A DNA stretch of 59,770 nucleotides from Micrococcales bacterium (GCA_009779195.1 WRET01000012.1:1-59770), one strand, 5' to 3'; shown: positions 1 through 8,877, counted from the first letter of the stretch. The notes: generated by a model from the sequence alone, not told the origin. Program-made: numbers and translations.

Positions 1-4
1 AATT

Positions 5-18
5 GGGGGGGGGGGGGG
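5..18. repeat. poly-G tract of 14
   Basis: Fourteen consecutive G residues lie at the very start of the window, about 85 bases before the first gene. They could be a slippage-prone tract, but their position at the edge also fits an assembly end. No promoter is evident next to them. Confidence 0.6.
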
Positions 19-102
19 CGAAACTAATGACTCCGCTGCGTAGATGATGGAAGATGAGATGCGTAGGTTTACGACCAACGAGAGAAGGACGAGGTAAGAA
101 TC

Positions 103-1065
103 ATGAGCTCAGTCATTCTACATAGGCATGCCGTTAAGAAAGATCAGGTCGATGAGATTGTTGAGTTGTGCCACGCTGTTCTAGGAAATCGAGATGTTGC
201 ACCGTTGGGTGAGGTGTACTGGCCGTCCCATCTCGCCGCGTCCAGGGTTCCGTCAGAGATTCGTGATGTAGTCCAAAGATCAATCATCCACGAGAAAGCC
301 CATGCTGTTGTCGTATCAATTGATCCTGCTTTTCTTCCAGAAATCCCAGACTGTCCTAAAACACACCGGCCTCCGGGTCTCCAAGAAGAAGCAGGATTCT
401 GGGACGTTCTCGCATTGGTCATGGCAAATGTAATGGGCTACCCATTCACATGGTCTTCCATACAGAACGGCTACCTCCAGAACGACGTAATTCCAGTAGC
501 AGGATTTGAAAGTGAATTATCGAGTCGATCATCGAAGATCGATTTTGGTCTCCATACTGAGGATGCATTTTCAAGTCTCGCGGGTGAGATTTTGGCTCTA
601 CAGTGTCGGTACAACGATGCTCAGGCCGCGACAACCCTTGCGGCTTACGACAGCAGAATTGTGACCTCAGACTTCGACAGGTTATTTGAATCAGAATTTC
701 AGATCATGCCCAATGTTAGCCATCACGAATACTCGTCTGTTGAACGGCAACCGTTGCTCTACGGGTTGAGAGACAAGCCATACTTCCGCATCAACGCTGC
801 TCAGCCGATTTTGGCGCCAGACACGGCAGAAGGAACCGTGAAGGAGTTCATTGCAATGCTTGAAGACAACATAGTAGGTGTTGTGCTTGAGCCGGGCGAT
901 CACCTAGTGGTTGACAACACGAGAGTGGCACATGGGCGGTCGAGGTTCAAGTATTCGGCGGACGATCACAATCGTTGGTTAAGACGTCTGTACGTTGCCT
1001 CCGATCTAAGAAGGTCGCGTCATCGCCGTTCCAGTGCAGAGTCGTGGCTAGTGGAGGCATGGTAG
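103..1065 (+). CDS. Fe(II)/2-oxoglutarate dioxygenase, AsnO/VioC-like
   Basis: Likely a non-haem iron, 2-oxoglutarate-dependent hydroxylase of the clavaminate synthase-like group, which beta-hydroxylates free or carrier-bound amino acids such as asparagine or arginine. The iron triad is visible as HTEDAF (His151, Glu153) and VAHGRS (His278). An arginine in the RWLRRL segment (about 291-295) would bind 2-oxoglutarate. The HxE rather than HxD motif is typical of AsnO/VioC. The length of 320 aa is usual for the family. The ATG follows a GAGG ribosome site. The stop lies 4 nt before a hydrolase gene, so the two are probably cotranscribed. The gene is much more AT-rich than most of the window, suggesting transfer. 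The substrate is unknown. Confidence 0.75.
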   Translation: MSSVILHRHAVKKDQVDEIVELCHAVLGNRDVAPLGEVYWPSHLAASRVPSEIRDVVQRSIIHEKAHAVVVSIDPAFLPEIPDCPKTHRPPGLQEEAGFWDVLALVMANVMGYPFTWSSIQNGYLQNDVIPVAGFESELSSRSSKIDFGLHTEDAFSSLAGEILALQCRYNDAQAATTLAAYDSRIVTSDFDRLFESEFQIMPNVSHHEYSSVERQPLLYGLRDKPYFRINAAQPILAPDTAEGTVKEFIAMLEDNIVGVVLEPGDHLVVDNTRVAHGRSRFKYSADDHNRWLRRLYVASDLRRSRHRRSSAESWLVEAW

Positions 1066-1069
1066 TGGC

Positions 1070-1753
1070 ATGAAAGACTACCTCTCATACCGCGACACCG
1101 TCTTGCGTGGGACTATCGTCTCGCACATGGGGTCGACGATAGATTCTCTGCTACTGCATGGCGCAGGCAAGGCCACGAGGCAGCGTGGGCGACCAATTGC
1201 TGACATGTTGGAGTCACTCGGGCATGGCTCGTATGCATTTGACTTTGTTGGGCACGGAGAAACTGGGGGTGACCTCGAAGGCACTACTCTACGTATGAGG
1301 CATGAACAGGCTGAGGCAGCGTTGTCTGTTCTAAATGGGCGGTGTGCAGTCGTTGGGTTCAGCATGGGTGGGGAGATAGCGATCCGAATCGGGGTGCAAC
1401 ACAAATTTCCTGTGATACTTCTGTTCTACCCCGCGATCTATGCAGCAGAAGCATACGATCAGCCCTTTGGGAGCGCCTTCAGCGAAACGATTCGGAAAGA
1501 AGGAAGTTGGATGTCATCAGATGCGTTTCAACTTCTATCTCAGTATGAAGGTCGTGTTGGAATCGTAATTGGTTCTGATGACAAAATAATTCCAAAGGGA
1601 GTCGTGTCAGAACTAACTCGAAGCGCAACAAGCGCAGAGACCATCGTAGTTGAGAGGGTTCCGAAGGGGAGCCACTTGCTCATGAACGACCTCATCGAGA
1701 GACCCGAAGCAATGGCGAGGATCGGGCGAATATTGGATCTAGTAGTGAGTTAG
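1070..1753 (+). CDS. alpha/beta hydrolase
   Basis: A 227-aa alpha/beta-hydrolase. Visible features are an oxyanion-hole HGAG (30-33), a nucleophile elbow GFSMGG with Ser98, an acid GSDD (Asp170/171) and a final His202 in KGSHLL. No lid domain is apparent. It starts 4 nt after the dioxygenase stop and has the same AT-rich composition, so the two probably act together, perhaps as a tailoring or thioesterase-like partner in modified amino-acid metabolism. No carrier protein or synthetase is visible in the window, so the pathway is unknown. Confidence 0.7.
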   Translation: MKDYLSYRDTVLRGTIVSHMGSTIDSLLLHGAGKATRQRGRPIADMLESLGHGSYAFDFVGHGETGGDLEGTTLRMRHEQAEAALSVLNGRCAVVGFSMGGEIAIRIGVQHKFPVILLFYPAIYAAEAYDQPFGSAFSETIRKEGSWMSSDAFQLLSQYEGRVGIVIGSDDKIIPKGVVSELTRSATSAETIVVERVPKGSHLLMNDLIERPEAMARIGRILDLVVS

Positions 1754-1767
1754 GAAACCGACGTAGG

Positions 1768-3225
1768 GTGCTTCCTTTTGCAAGACGTTGGACTTTTCGG
1801 GTGATGCTAGTCCTTACTGCGTCGTTGCTTGCAGCCGGAATGATAAATCCTCATATGATCGTAGGGAAAAATAGTTCTCTCGGCGAGATTCGATCGGGGC
1901 TGTTTGGACTCCTCCAAGTGGTTGCAACGATAGGATCATTATCTATCGCGACCGCTTTTATTACGGCACAGTTGTCTGGTATCGGCGCGCGCGCACAGAG
2001 ATTAAGGATTTTATATCGAAGCAACGTGATTCTTACTTCAGTTGTATTGACTGCATTGTGCTGCGGCCTGGGAGCGTGGGTGGCATCGGGCTATGTTACA
2101 AATACCCAACTCAGCCTTAGAGTCATTGCCGCTATCACTCTCCTTGGTATGTTGGAAATCGCCCTACTTGTGCCCACTGTATTATTGCAGTTCGAATGGT
2201 TTGTTCCTGAATATGTAATGCGAACAGTGTGTCGCGGTCTCACAGGTGCCAGGGCTCGTGAGTATGGGCTTACATCAGTGAGACAGACGGGAGAAGGCAA
2301 GGTCGAGTACTCTTTGATGCTGTATGGGATCAAATCTAGATCTGTCGATCCGTTACGTCCCGTGCACGAAGTCCTTTTTGATGCTGTACGACAGCGTGAC
2401 CGAGTGCTCTATGCCCAACTGATACGAGAGATTGCCGTCAGGCTGGGCGAGGTGCATGGAAGTGCAGTGTCACGATCGCCTTGGCAACGGTCGCGAGCAG
2501 ATCAGATAAGACAGAAGTGGTTGAAGATCAATGGTTCCGATGCCTTGACCGATAGAGTCCATCTGACTCTGATGTGCTGTCACTATTTAGTGAAAAGGGC
2601 TGGCCTTATTACTCGTGAGTGGGAAGGGCGAGATACTGGTCGTCACGGTACCACTACAGCGTTGGTTGACCTCTTGCACGCTTTAAGCGCAGACCGCAAA
2701 AATCAGGACTCGATCCGTATAGTACTATGGGCCTTGATTCACATCGGCTCTGTATTCCGCACGATTCAGCCTTACGGAAGAATAGAACCATTGAATGCCA
2801 TCTTTGAGCTGCCTCCATTATTGAAGAACGCAGGGATGGGCGATGAGGCTCAACTATGTGCCGGTTTGCTGTATTGGACTCAACAGACAACGGAGCAGTT
2901 GAGCCCCAATCGAGCTCCTAGCGTATTATGGGATAAGTTAGTAGAAGATGGTTACAGTCCTGCCAATATTGAACTGTCCGAACTTATAAACAGGTTCGAT
3001 GATCCATGGAAAGATCCGCGGGCTCTTGGTATGGGTAAGGAGCATGTACCTCTATGTGAGATTCTAGAAGAAATCAAAGAAGTAGACGACTGCTGTCTAG
3101 CGGAAATCGAAGATCATGCACAAGAATCTGATCGTAGTCGAGTCTGTTTTATCTACAACCGTATGAAGGGACGAATAGTCGCTATGCTTGGTAAGCGATA
3201 CTCTGACGATGGAGGAGATAGGTAG
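1768..3225 (+). CDS. membrane protein of unknown function
   Basis: A 485-aa protein with about four hydrophobic helices in the first 145 residues (roughly 11-27, 45-68, 85-110 and 118-143), followed by about 340 soluble, mostly helical residues. I recognise no family. It begins with GTG 15 nt after the hydrolase stop and shares its AT-rich composition, so it seems to be the third gene of the same transferred unit. A membrane-anchored sensor or effector is possible, but nothing in the sequence shows a catalytic motif. Confidence 0.6.
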   Translation: MLPFARRWTFRVMLVLTASLLAAGMINPHMIVGKNSSLGEIRSGLFGLLQVVATIGSLSIATAFITAQLSGIGARAQRLRILYRSNVILTSVVLTALCCGLGAWVASGYVTNTQLSLRVIAAITLLGMLEIALLVPTVLLQFEWFVPEYVMRTVCRGLTGARAREYGLTSVRQTGEGKVEYSLMLYGIKSRSVDPLRPVHEVLFDAVRQRDRVLYAQLIREIAVRLGEVHGSAVSRSPWQRSRADQIRQKWLKINGSDALTDRVHLTLMCCHYLVKRAGLITREWEGRDTGRHGTTTALVDLLHALSADRKNQDSIRIVLWALIHIGSVFRTIQPYGRIEPLNAIFELPPLLKNAGMGDEAQLCAGLLYWTQQTTEQLSPNRAPSVLWDKLVEDGYSPANIELSELINRFDDPWKDPRALGMGKEHVPLCEILEEIKEVDDCCLAEIEDHAQESDRSRVCFIYNRMKGRIVAMLGKRYSDDGGDR

Positions 3226-3226
3226 T

Positions 3227-3424
3227 ATGTACAGAGTTATTTGGATTGCAGACAATCGCAAGTATTCGGACGGCAATGTACATGAGTGTGCCAACGTTTT
3301 CGAGACGGTGAATGCGTATGGGCGGCAAAGATGGGAGTGGTTGACACCACCTGTTCATCATACGCGCACGTCCTGTCTGCCGGTCTGTACGTCACGCTGC
3401 GCAAGCGTTCCTAGCGTGGTCTAG
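3227..3424 (+). pseudogene. short DUF4177-like reading frame, probably 3'-truncated
   Basis: A 65-codon frame opens with ATG just after the membrane protein stop, with GGAGG at 3211-3215 as a ribosome site. Its first 43 residues look coding. ETVNAYGRQRWEWLTP resembles the 'N-GAEGWELV' signature of DUF4177 proteins, which are about 60 aa. The last 20 residues (VHHTRTSCLPV...) look out of frame or non-coding. Composition also changes here to the high-GC background. I infer the island ends inside or just after this gene; it could equally be a real orphan small protein. Confidence 0.35.
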
Positions 3425-3437
3425 TCCGCTCGTGCCT

Positions 3438-3791
3438 TCACACCCCCATCCTCCCCATAGCCCGCAACACCGTAGAAGCACTCACCCCGAACCGCGTAGC
3501 GATCTGAGCGGCGGACAGACCTTGGCGACGTAAACGTTCCAGTTCAGCACGGTGCTGCTCACCGATCAGGTCACGACGGGGCGGCACACCTTCCTTGGAC
3601 AGGATGTTCTGTACGGACGATCTGGCCAGGTTGTAGCGTTCGGTCAGGTCGCGGATACTGGCTCCGGCCATGCGGTCGGCAGCGATCTGGCGGCGGATGG
3701 CTGCGGGGACTTTGCGCTTGGATCGGCTCGCAGGTTGGACACCTGATAGGTCGAAGGTCAGAGTGCTTGTGGATGTGGTTGTTTGATCCAT
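3438..3791 (-). CDS. double helix-turn-helix protein, resolvase C-terminus-like
   Basis: A 117-aa protein starting at the ATG encoding MDQTTT. After about 35 low-complexity residues it has two consecutive HTH units, one around AGASIRDLTERYNLARSSV and one around GLSAAQIATRFGVSASTV. This resembles the C-terminal DNA-binding part of serine recombinases or an IS repressor. No catalytic resolvase domain precedes it: the frame upstream is Ser/Thr-rich and not protein-like. It sits at the edge of the AT-rich island, so it may be a remnant recombinase or a small stand-alone regulator. Confidence 0.55.
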   Translation of the reverse strand: MDQTTTSTSTLTFDLSGVQPASRSKRKVPAAIRRQIAADRMAGASIRDLTERYNLARSSVQNILSKEGVPPRRDLIGEQHRAELERLRRQGLSAAQIATRFGVSASTVLRAMGRMGV

Positions 3792-4512
3792 TTTGGTGCG
3801 ATTTGCTGCTGCTGCGTCCTTGCCGAAGCGTGGGGTCTGTGATAAACTCGGTGTGTTCGCGGTGCTAGTGGAAGTGGGGTTCTGACCTGTCGGGTTGGAT
3901 CTCGAACTTCCGGAGGTGGAGTCCACCGTAGGTTCGGCGTTCATACACGCGACCTGTGATGTCCGGCCACCAGCACTGCATGCCTCGGTGCTGGTGGCCG
4001 CGTCGTTGTGAGGACGCAACAGCGAGGGAGGCGTGGGGCCGTTGGTACCCAGGTCGAGCAGAGCGTCCAGTAGCGTGTCGGGGATGTGGCAGCTGTAGTC
4101 GGAGGGCGCCCCTGGCCGTTGTCACGGCCAGACGGTCTCTGTGCGCTGACCGCCCCTGGGGGGTGCCTGCCGGTCGGCGAGCGACGTGCTAGTCGTTTTC
4201 TGACGTTGGGGTGAGTCGGTCGGTCGGGTGGCGTCTGAGAACGACCGCGTGAAGGTCGAAGGGGGTGCCCACCTACGTGGGCGTCGTCCGTGGGTCTCGT
4301 CGGGTGCTCGTCACCAGCCTGGCAGGGCTTATCCTCGGAGGCGCGCCTGAGGCTCACGTCTCGTCGGTCGGGACGAGCGCACGGGGCCGCAACCACTACT
4401 GGAAAGGAACTGATGGTGGAGGCGACTGCACGCGGCCGGACTGGTGCGACACGTCGCACCAGTCCGGTGTCTCTTGGGCATCTCGACTCGTCGACTGGAG
4501 TCTGGACACAAC
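3792..4512. other. 720-nt gene-free stretch with several hairpins
   Basis: No convincing gene. A perfect 12-bp hairpin with an 11-nt loop occupies 3965-3976/3988-3999. A weaker 8-bp hairpin lies near 4114-4133 and a 6-bp one at 4266-4281. The stretch ends in the long palindrome at 4436-4467. Clustered hairpins between a recombinase-like HTH gene and a nuclease gene suggest leftover mobile-element or attachment DNA, but no direct repeats or integrase were seen. Confidence 0.4.
4436..4467. repeat. 15-bp perfect inverted repeat upstream of the YhcG gene
   Basis: Arms 4436-4450 and 4453-4467 are exact complements separated by 2 nt. The centre lies about 60 nt before the GTG start of the nuclease gene. 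The inner part (GTCGCACCAGT) recurs inside the nuclease gene near 4833-4843. It could be an operator, a terminator stem or a cruciform. Confidence 0.7.
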
Positions 4513-5562
4513 GTGACTGAGCTCGAACCTGTGCCCGGAGGCACTCCTCTTGGTGATGACGGTCTGTTTGAGGCCGCTGTACGGCTGATCGACGAGGCCC
4601 GTGCCGTGATCGCCTACCACGCCAACACCGTTTCGGTGCTGGCCAACTGGCGCATGGGCCGCCTCATCCACGTCGAGATCCTGCACCGAGGCCGCGCCGA
4701 CTACGGAAAGCAGATCGTGTCTACCTTGTCGGAGAGGCTGACTGCCCGCCACGGAGAAGGCTACGACCGGAGCAACCTCAACCGGATGGTGAAGTTCGCC
4801 CGAGAGTTCTCCGACGAGACGAGTGCGACGCTGTCGCACCAGTTGAGCTGGTCGCACATCAGGGAGCTGCTCCCGCTGGAGTCCCAGGAGGCACGGCTGT
4901 TCTACGCCGAGGAGGTCGCGGCCAAGCGCCTTGGCGTGCGAGACCTTCGTGAGGCTATCGCCCGCAAGGCGTTCGAACGCCGGGAGATCGCCAACTCGCA
5001 GATCCCACCAGGGTCAGCTGTGCCCCTGGACGCCTTCAAGGACCCCATGCTCTTGGACATGCTGGGGCTGAAGGGCTCGTACCTGGAAGCCGACCTGGAG
5101 CAGGCCATCCTCCGCGACCTGGAAGCGTTCCTGCTGGAGGTCGGGCGAGGCTTCGCGTTCGTCGGGCGCCAGGTGCGGATGCCGATGGGCGACAAAGACT
5201 ACCACCTCGATCTGCTCTTCTACTCGCGTCCGCTGTCCCGGCTGGTCGCTGTCGACCTGAAGATCGGCGAGTTCGTCCCCGAGTACGAGGGACAGATGAA
5301 GTTCTACCTCAAGTGGCTCGACAGGTACGAGCGCGGAAAAGCGGAAGGGGCGCCGATTGGCCTAATCCTGTGCACCTCGGCGAACCGCGACCAGGTGGAG
5401 TTGATGGAACTCCACAAGGACAACATTGTGGTCGCTGAGTACTGGACCGAACTGTTGCCAAAGAAGGAGCTGGAAGATCGCCTGCAGGTCCTCCTGCATG
5501 ACGCTCGAAAGCGAGTCTCTTACCGTACGGGTTCTACCAGGCAGGAGATATCAGAAGGGTGA
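4513..5562 (+). CDS. YhcG-family PDDEXK nuclease (DUF1016)
   Basis: A 349-aa protein with the two-part architecture of the YhcG/DUF1016 family. The helical N-terminal domain has the family-typical LSHQLSWSHIRELL segment. The C-terminal PDDEXK nuclease fold has catalytic residues in DYHLDLLFY (Asp) and VAVDLKIGEF (Asp-x-Lys), followed by a conserved EGQMKFYLKWLD helix. GTG at 4513 is preferred because residues before it are not family-like. Members often sit in defence islands or near type I restriction genes; no restriction genes remain here. It is flanked by two truncated genes, so it probably arrived by insertion. Confidence 0.85.
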   Translation: MTELEPVPGGTPLGDDGLFEAAVRLIDEARAVIAYHANTVSVLANWRMGRLIHVEILHRGRADYGKQIVSTLSERLTARHGEGYDRSNLNRMVKFAREFSDETSATLSHQLSWSHIRELLPLESQEARLFYAEEVAAKRLGVRDLREAIARKAFERREIANSQIPPGSAVPLDAFKDPMLLDMLGLKGSYLEADLEQAILRDLEAFLLEVGRGFAFVGRQVRMPMGDKDYHLDLLFYSRPLSRLVAVDLKIGEFVPEYEGQMKFYLKWLDRYERGKAEGAPIGLILCTSANRDQVELMELHKDNIVVAEYWTELLPKKELEDRLQVLLHDARKRVSYRTGSTRQEISEG

Positions 5563-5829
5563 GCTACGCATCCGGGCCACGGTAGCCGGAATACTGGTGT
5601 CGAAGATCGTGACCAGGCCAGGATGCTCGTCCAGGTCCTTGACGATCAACGCCTCGGCCCGGAACCGCTCCGGTGCGCGGGGGTCGTCGTGGACCGTCTC
5701 TGGTTCGAGCACCTTGACCGCGACGATGCGTTCCAGTCGCCGGTCCCACGTGCGGAACACTGCGCCCGTCCCGCCGTGCCCCACGTGGTCACGCAGCTCG
5801 AACCGGTTGTTGAGCACGGAGCCGACCAC
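5551..5829 (-). pseudogene. 5' fragment of a serine/threonine protein kinase
   Basis: About the first 80 residues of a PknB-type kinase are present: a glycine-rich loop (VGHGGTGAVFR), the ATP-binding lysine in IVAVKVLEP, and the alpha-C region up to EHPGLVTIFD. The reading frame then loses similarity and stops inside the 3' end of the nuclease gene, so the catalytic loop, DFG and the rest are missing. The likely cause is the insertion that brought in the nuclease. It cannot be an active kinase. Confidence 0.7.
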
Positions 5830-6032
5830 TTCCGTCCCACCACGGTGACGGAACGAAGCCGAAGCCTTGCTCTGAGGGCTGCGTAGCGTGTGTCACCGAC
5901 GATCCTCCCTACCCACATGCTGTCGGCCCTGGTCTGTACCCACGAGCGGGGCCTGGGGTCGACAGACATCGAGTTCTTCACCGTGCCGTGCAGCGGCAGT
6001 GGCCCTCAGCATGTGGAGCGCCTGCTGGCAGG

Positions 6033-6377
6033 ATGACGGGAGTGAGTTTTCGTGACGATCATGACGCCGCAGGTTCGGACCTGCGCCACGAGCTGTCCGA
6101 GCTGCGGGCTGAGCGGGACCGGCTGCGGACCGAGAACACACGCCTGGCCCGGCTGCTGGAGCTGGGCGGGCAGGACACGTCACCGGTGGCTGAGCAGCTG
6201 GCGGCTCCGGTGCGCCACGGGCTGGTGTCGATGGCCAGCCCGACGCAGCGCAAGCTCGCGCTGTACCTGGACCTGTTCCGTGCCCGTACCGACACCTACG
6301 CCAGGCGCTGGGAGAACCCATCCCTGCAGCGCCGCATGCCCGGGTACAGACGACTACGGTTCGACCGCACCGGGTGA
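6033..6377 (+). pseudogene. N-terminal fragment of a TOTE conflict-system primase/helicase
   Basis: A 114-codon frame. Residues 10-45 form a coiled coil (SELRAERDRLRTENTRLARL), followed by a linker, and then the segment SPTQRKLALYLDLF and YARRWEN. This matches what I know of the start of the archaeo-eukaryotic primase domain of TOTE conflict-system proteins, where a coiled coil precedes an 'LFR-RDDVYARRWEN' motif. Full-length proteins run to many hundreds of residues with a helicase. Here the frame ends 20 residues later, so it is a remnant. ATG 6033 or GTG 6042 could be the start. Confidence 0.5.
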
Positions 6378-6767
6378 ACCCAGTGGCAGTGTTTGAGACT
6401 TCACCGAATCCTCGCGCACCATGCCGCGGTCGTCGGCGATCCAGGTCCGCACACGGCGACCTCCTAGAGGCTTCCTACCTCGAAGACTACGTCTGATCAG
6501 GGCTCCGACAGGCTGGCGGAGGTTTGAGAAGCGCGTAGGAAGGTCCACCAATAGTACGCACAGGTCAGACACCAAATCCGTGGATTCCTGCAAAGCACGG
6601 GACCAGGCTGGGGACCAAGAGGAAGCGCGATGTTGTCGGTGTCTTGGACTGGAAGGATGTGCTTGTGACCTACGCCTCGCCGAGCGACGCGGCCTTTGTA
6701 CCGTGTACCGGACGTGGCTGATAGTTCTCTGCCCCAGGTGGCTCGCCAGGGGTGGCAGTACCTCTAG
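6378..6767. other. 390-nt stretch with an unassigned coding fragment
   Basis: No complete gene. On the plus strand 6539-6721 is open without a good start codon and reads as protein-like text (for example DVVGVLDWKDVLVTYASPSD) ending in TGA. I recognise no family. Lying between the TOTE remnant and the fic gene, it is most simply the 3' scrap of another deleted gene. Confidence 0.3.
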
Positions 6768-8075
6768 TCAGGCCAGGGTCTCGTTCATCTTCGCGACGAA
6801 CTGGGCCGCGACCTGGTCGGCCCACAGGTCGAGCTTGGTGGTGAGGGTCGAGGTCACGGCAGGGTCGATCTCACGGAGCCAGACGCGCAGGTGTGGCGTG
6901 CCGACGACGAGAATGTCCTCCTGGTCTTTTCCGAGCTCGTTCACGAAGACGGGGTGTCGTTCTGTGACCGGTTTCGACGTGACGACGATGGTGTTGTCGG
7001 TGGGGACGTACCCCTCGAGAGGCTGTGGGTCGTTGTCACTCCAAGGCACGACGGAGACGCGCAGGCGCAGGCGGTCTGGGAGGTCGTACGTGGTCAGCGC
7101 CGAGGTTAGGCGTTCCTGGCACAGGCCAGCCACTCGCGCTGCGGCCTCGTGCAGCGACGCGTCACGGGAATAAGCACCAACGATGGCGGCGGTGTCTGGG
7201 CGCTCGGCTCGGGTGAGGGACAGGTCGACGAGGTTGACTGTGTCGACCACCCGGTCGCGCAGGAACTGGGTGAACGGTGCGTACTGGTGGACGTCTGCGG
7301 CTTCCAGGGTGTCGAGGTAGGTGTCGCGCTGATCGGCGAACACCACCAGCGGCACGCCCAGCGGCCGTCGGTACACGAACACGCTGGCGACGGCACGGGC
7401 GATCCTGCCGTTGCCGTCGGCGAACGGGTGGATGCACACGAACGCGTAGTGGGTGTAGGCGGCCTGGACCACCGGGTGGGCCGCCCCGAACCGGGGGGAG
7501 GCCAGCTCGTCGACCAGCCGTGCCATCTCGGCGGGTGTGTCACCGGGGGGCGCGTAGTCGTGGACCTGGCCGGTCGCCCGGTTCGTCGGGCTGTTGGGCA
7601 TCTGCTTGTACTCGCCCAGCGGCAACGGTCGGTCTTGATAACCGTCGAGGGCAGGCACGAACACGCGGTAGGTCTTCTGCTCGGCGCACATCGTGGTGTG
7701 CAGGTCGCGGATCCATGCCTGAGTAACAGGTCGCCTCGTGGTGGCCACGTCGAGCACGAGCTCGTACCCGCTGATCGCCGCTTCGATAGAACGGCGGACG
7801 TGCGGGCCTTTCTCGTCGGCGGCCAGCTCCCACGCCGCAGCCTGGGTCGCGACAGTCCGGGTGAAGCCCCGGTCCGTGCTGTAGAGCCCCTCGATCGCCC
7901 CGGTGTCGACAGCAGCAGTGCGCAGCGTCTCGGTCATCACAGCCTCGAGCGCCTGTGCCGAAGCCGACCGTCTCGTCACGACCAGACGGTCCGCGACCCT
8001 GTCGATGATCGACAGGTCGATGTCCGCCACACCCTCGTCCCAGTCGGCGAACGAAGGGAAGGGCTGGTAGCTCAC
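6768..8075 (-). CDS. Fic-family AMP-transferase
   Basis: A 435-aa protein with the complete Fic active site HPFADGNGR (216-224), whose His transfers AMP from ATP to a target hydroxyl. Upstream lies the inhibitory helix motif TGAIEG (58-63), matching (S/T)xxxE(G/N), in the N-terminal position of class II Fic proteins, so its activity is expected to be self-inhibited. Residues 350-435 form an extra C-terminal region of unknown role. The start is GTG preceded by GAGG. No separate antitoxin lies next to it. The target is unknown. Confidence 0.9.
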   Translation of the reverse strand: MSYQPFPSFADWDEGVADIDLSIIDRVADRLVVTRRSASAQALEAVMTETLRTAAVDTGAIEGLYSTDRGFTRTVATQAAAWELAADEKGPHVRRSIEAAISGYELVLDVATTRRPVTQAWIRDLHTTMCAEQKTYRVFVPALDGYQDRPLPLGEYKQMPNSPTNRATGQVHDYAPPGDTPAEMARLVDELASPRFGAAHPVVQAAYTHYAFVCIHPFADGNGRIARAVASVFVYRRPLGVPLVVFADQRDTYLDTLEAADVHQYAPFTQFLRDRVVDTVNLVDLSLTRAERPDTAAIVGAYSRDASLHEAAARVAGLCQERLTSALTTYDLPDRLRLRVSVVPWSDNDPQPLEGYVPTDNTIVVTSKPVTERHPVFVNELGKDQEDILVVGTPHLRVWLREIDPAVTSTLTTKLDLWADQVAAQFVAKMNETLA

Positions 8076-8274
8076 CGCCTCATGATGTCACAGCAGCGAG
8101 TTCTGGTACCGGTGCACCACCGTGCCTGCGTCTGGGGTATGAATGGTGCTTGGGCAGGTCTCGCAACAGACCGAACTCCATGACCACGTCGCGTCCGAGG
8201 CCCAGGTTCCCGACGGCTGTGTGCTCGTCGTCGTGGGACTGAAGACGCTCCCGGTGCACGAGTGGGAGGTCAGA

Positions 8275-8877
8275 TCATCCGCGGAGGCCGTCGAAGTTGG
8301 AGTTCTCGTAGGAGCGGGTGAACACGTCGGCGCCTATGGATCCGTCTTCGTACGTGACGGTGTTCTGGATCTTCACCTCGTCGTTGGAAATCATCTCAAA
8401 CTCGTAGTAGTAGGTGCCCTCTTGCTTCTTGTTCTTGTACGAGTTGGACGGGTTTTTCGTGCTCGTATAGCTGGCGTACCTGTCGGAGAGGACGACACGG
8501 TTGCCTTCGACGCTGAACTTGCCGTCCTCGACAACCCACCCTGCCATGCTTCCTGGGCCGTACCCGGTGGTGATGATGTAGTAGGTGTAGGTGCCGTCTG
8601 TGCGGAAGCAGTACCCCTCGCCTGTGCCGCCGCCGCCGTACGAGCTCAAGTCCTGCGCGGAGTACAGGAAGTCGGCGATCATGCTCGAGGTGTGCCACTC
8701 TCCGACGATGGGGCTGTTGACAACCTGCTGGTTGCCGCCACCGCCGCCACCGCCGTTGTCGCCACCGTTGGTCGTGCGTTGGTCCGGGTCGTCGAACATG
8801 GACGGGTCGCACCCGGTGAGTGACACGACCACAGCCACGAAGACGGCGAGCAGTCCGAGCTTGGTGCGGAGTCTCAT
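8275..8877 (-). CDS. lipoprotein, paralogue 1 of a tandem pair
   Basis: A 200-aa secreted lipoprotein: a basic start, a hydrophobic core and lipobox LTGC with Cys23 as the lipidated residue. A Gly-rich spacer (about 38-50) leads to a C-terminal domain with SPIVGEWHTSSMIADFLYS, YGGGGTGEGYCFRTDGTY and AGWVVEDGKF. That pattern suggests a small beta-sandwich or lipocalin-like fold, but I know no named family. AGGAGA precedes the ATG. The upstream neighbour is its close paralogue, 15 nt away, so both are likely on one transcript. Confidence 0.75.
   Translation of the reverse strand: MRLRTKLGLLAVFVAVVVSLTGCDPSMFDDPDQRTTNGGDNGGGGGGGNQQVVNSPIVGEWHTSSMIADFLYSAQDLSSYGGGGTGEGYCFRTDGTYTYYIITTGYGPGSMAGWVVEDGKFSVEGNRVVLSDRYASYTSTKNPSNSYKNKKQEGTYYYEFEMISNDEVKIQNTVTYEDGSIGADVFTRSYENSNFDGLRG

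Noticed and set aside
7149..8183. Long plus-strand frame opposite the fic gene
   Set aside because: Gly/Val/Arg-rich shadow without a ribosome site; the Fic frame has full family motifs.
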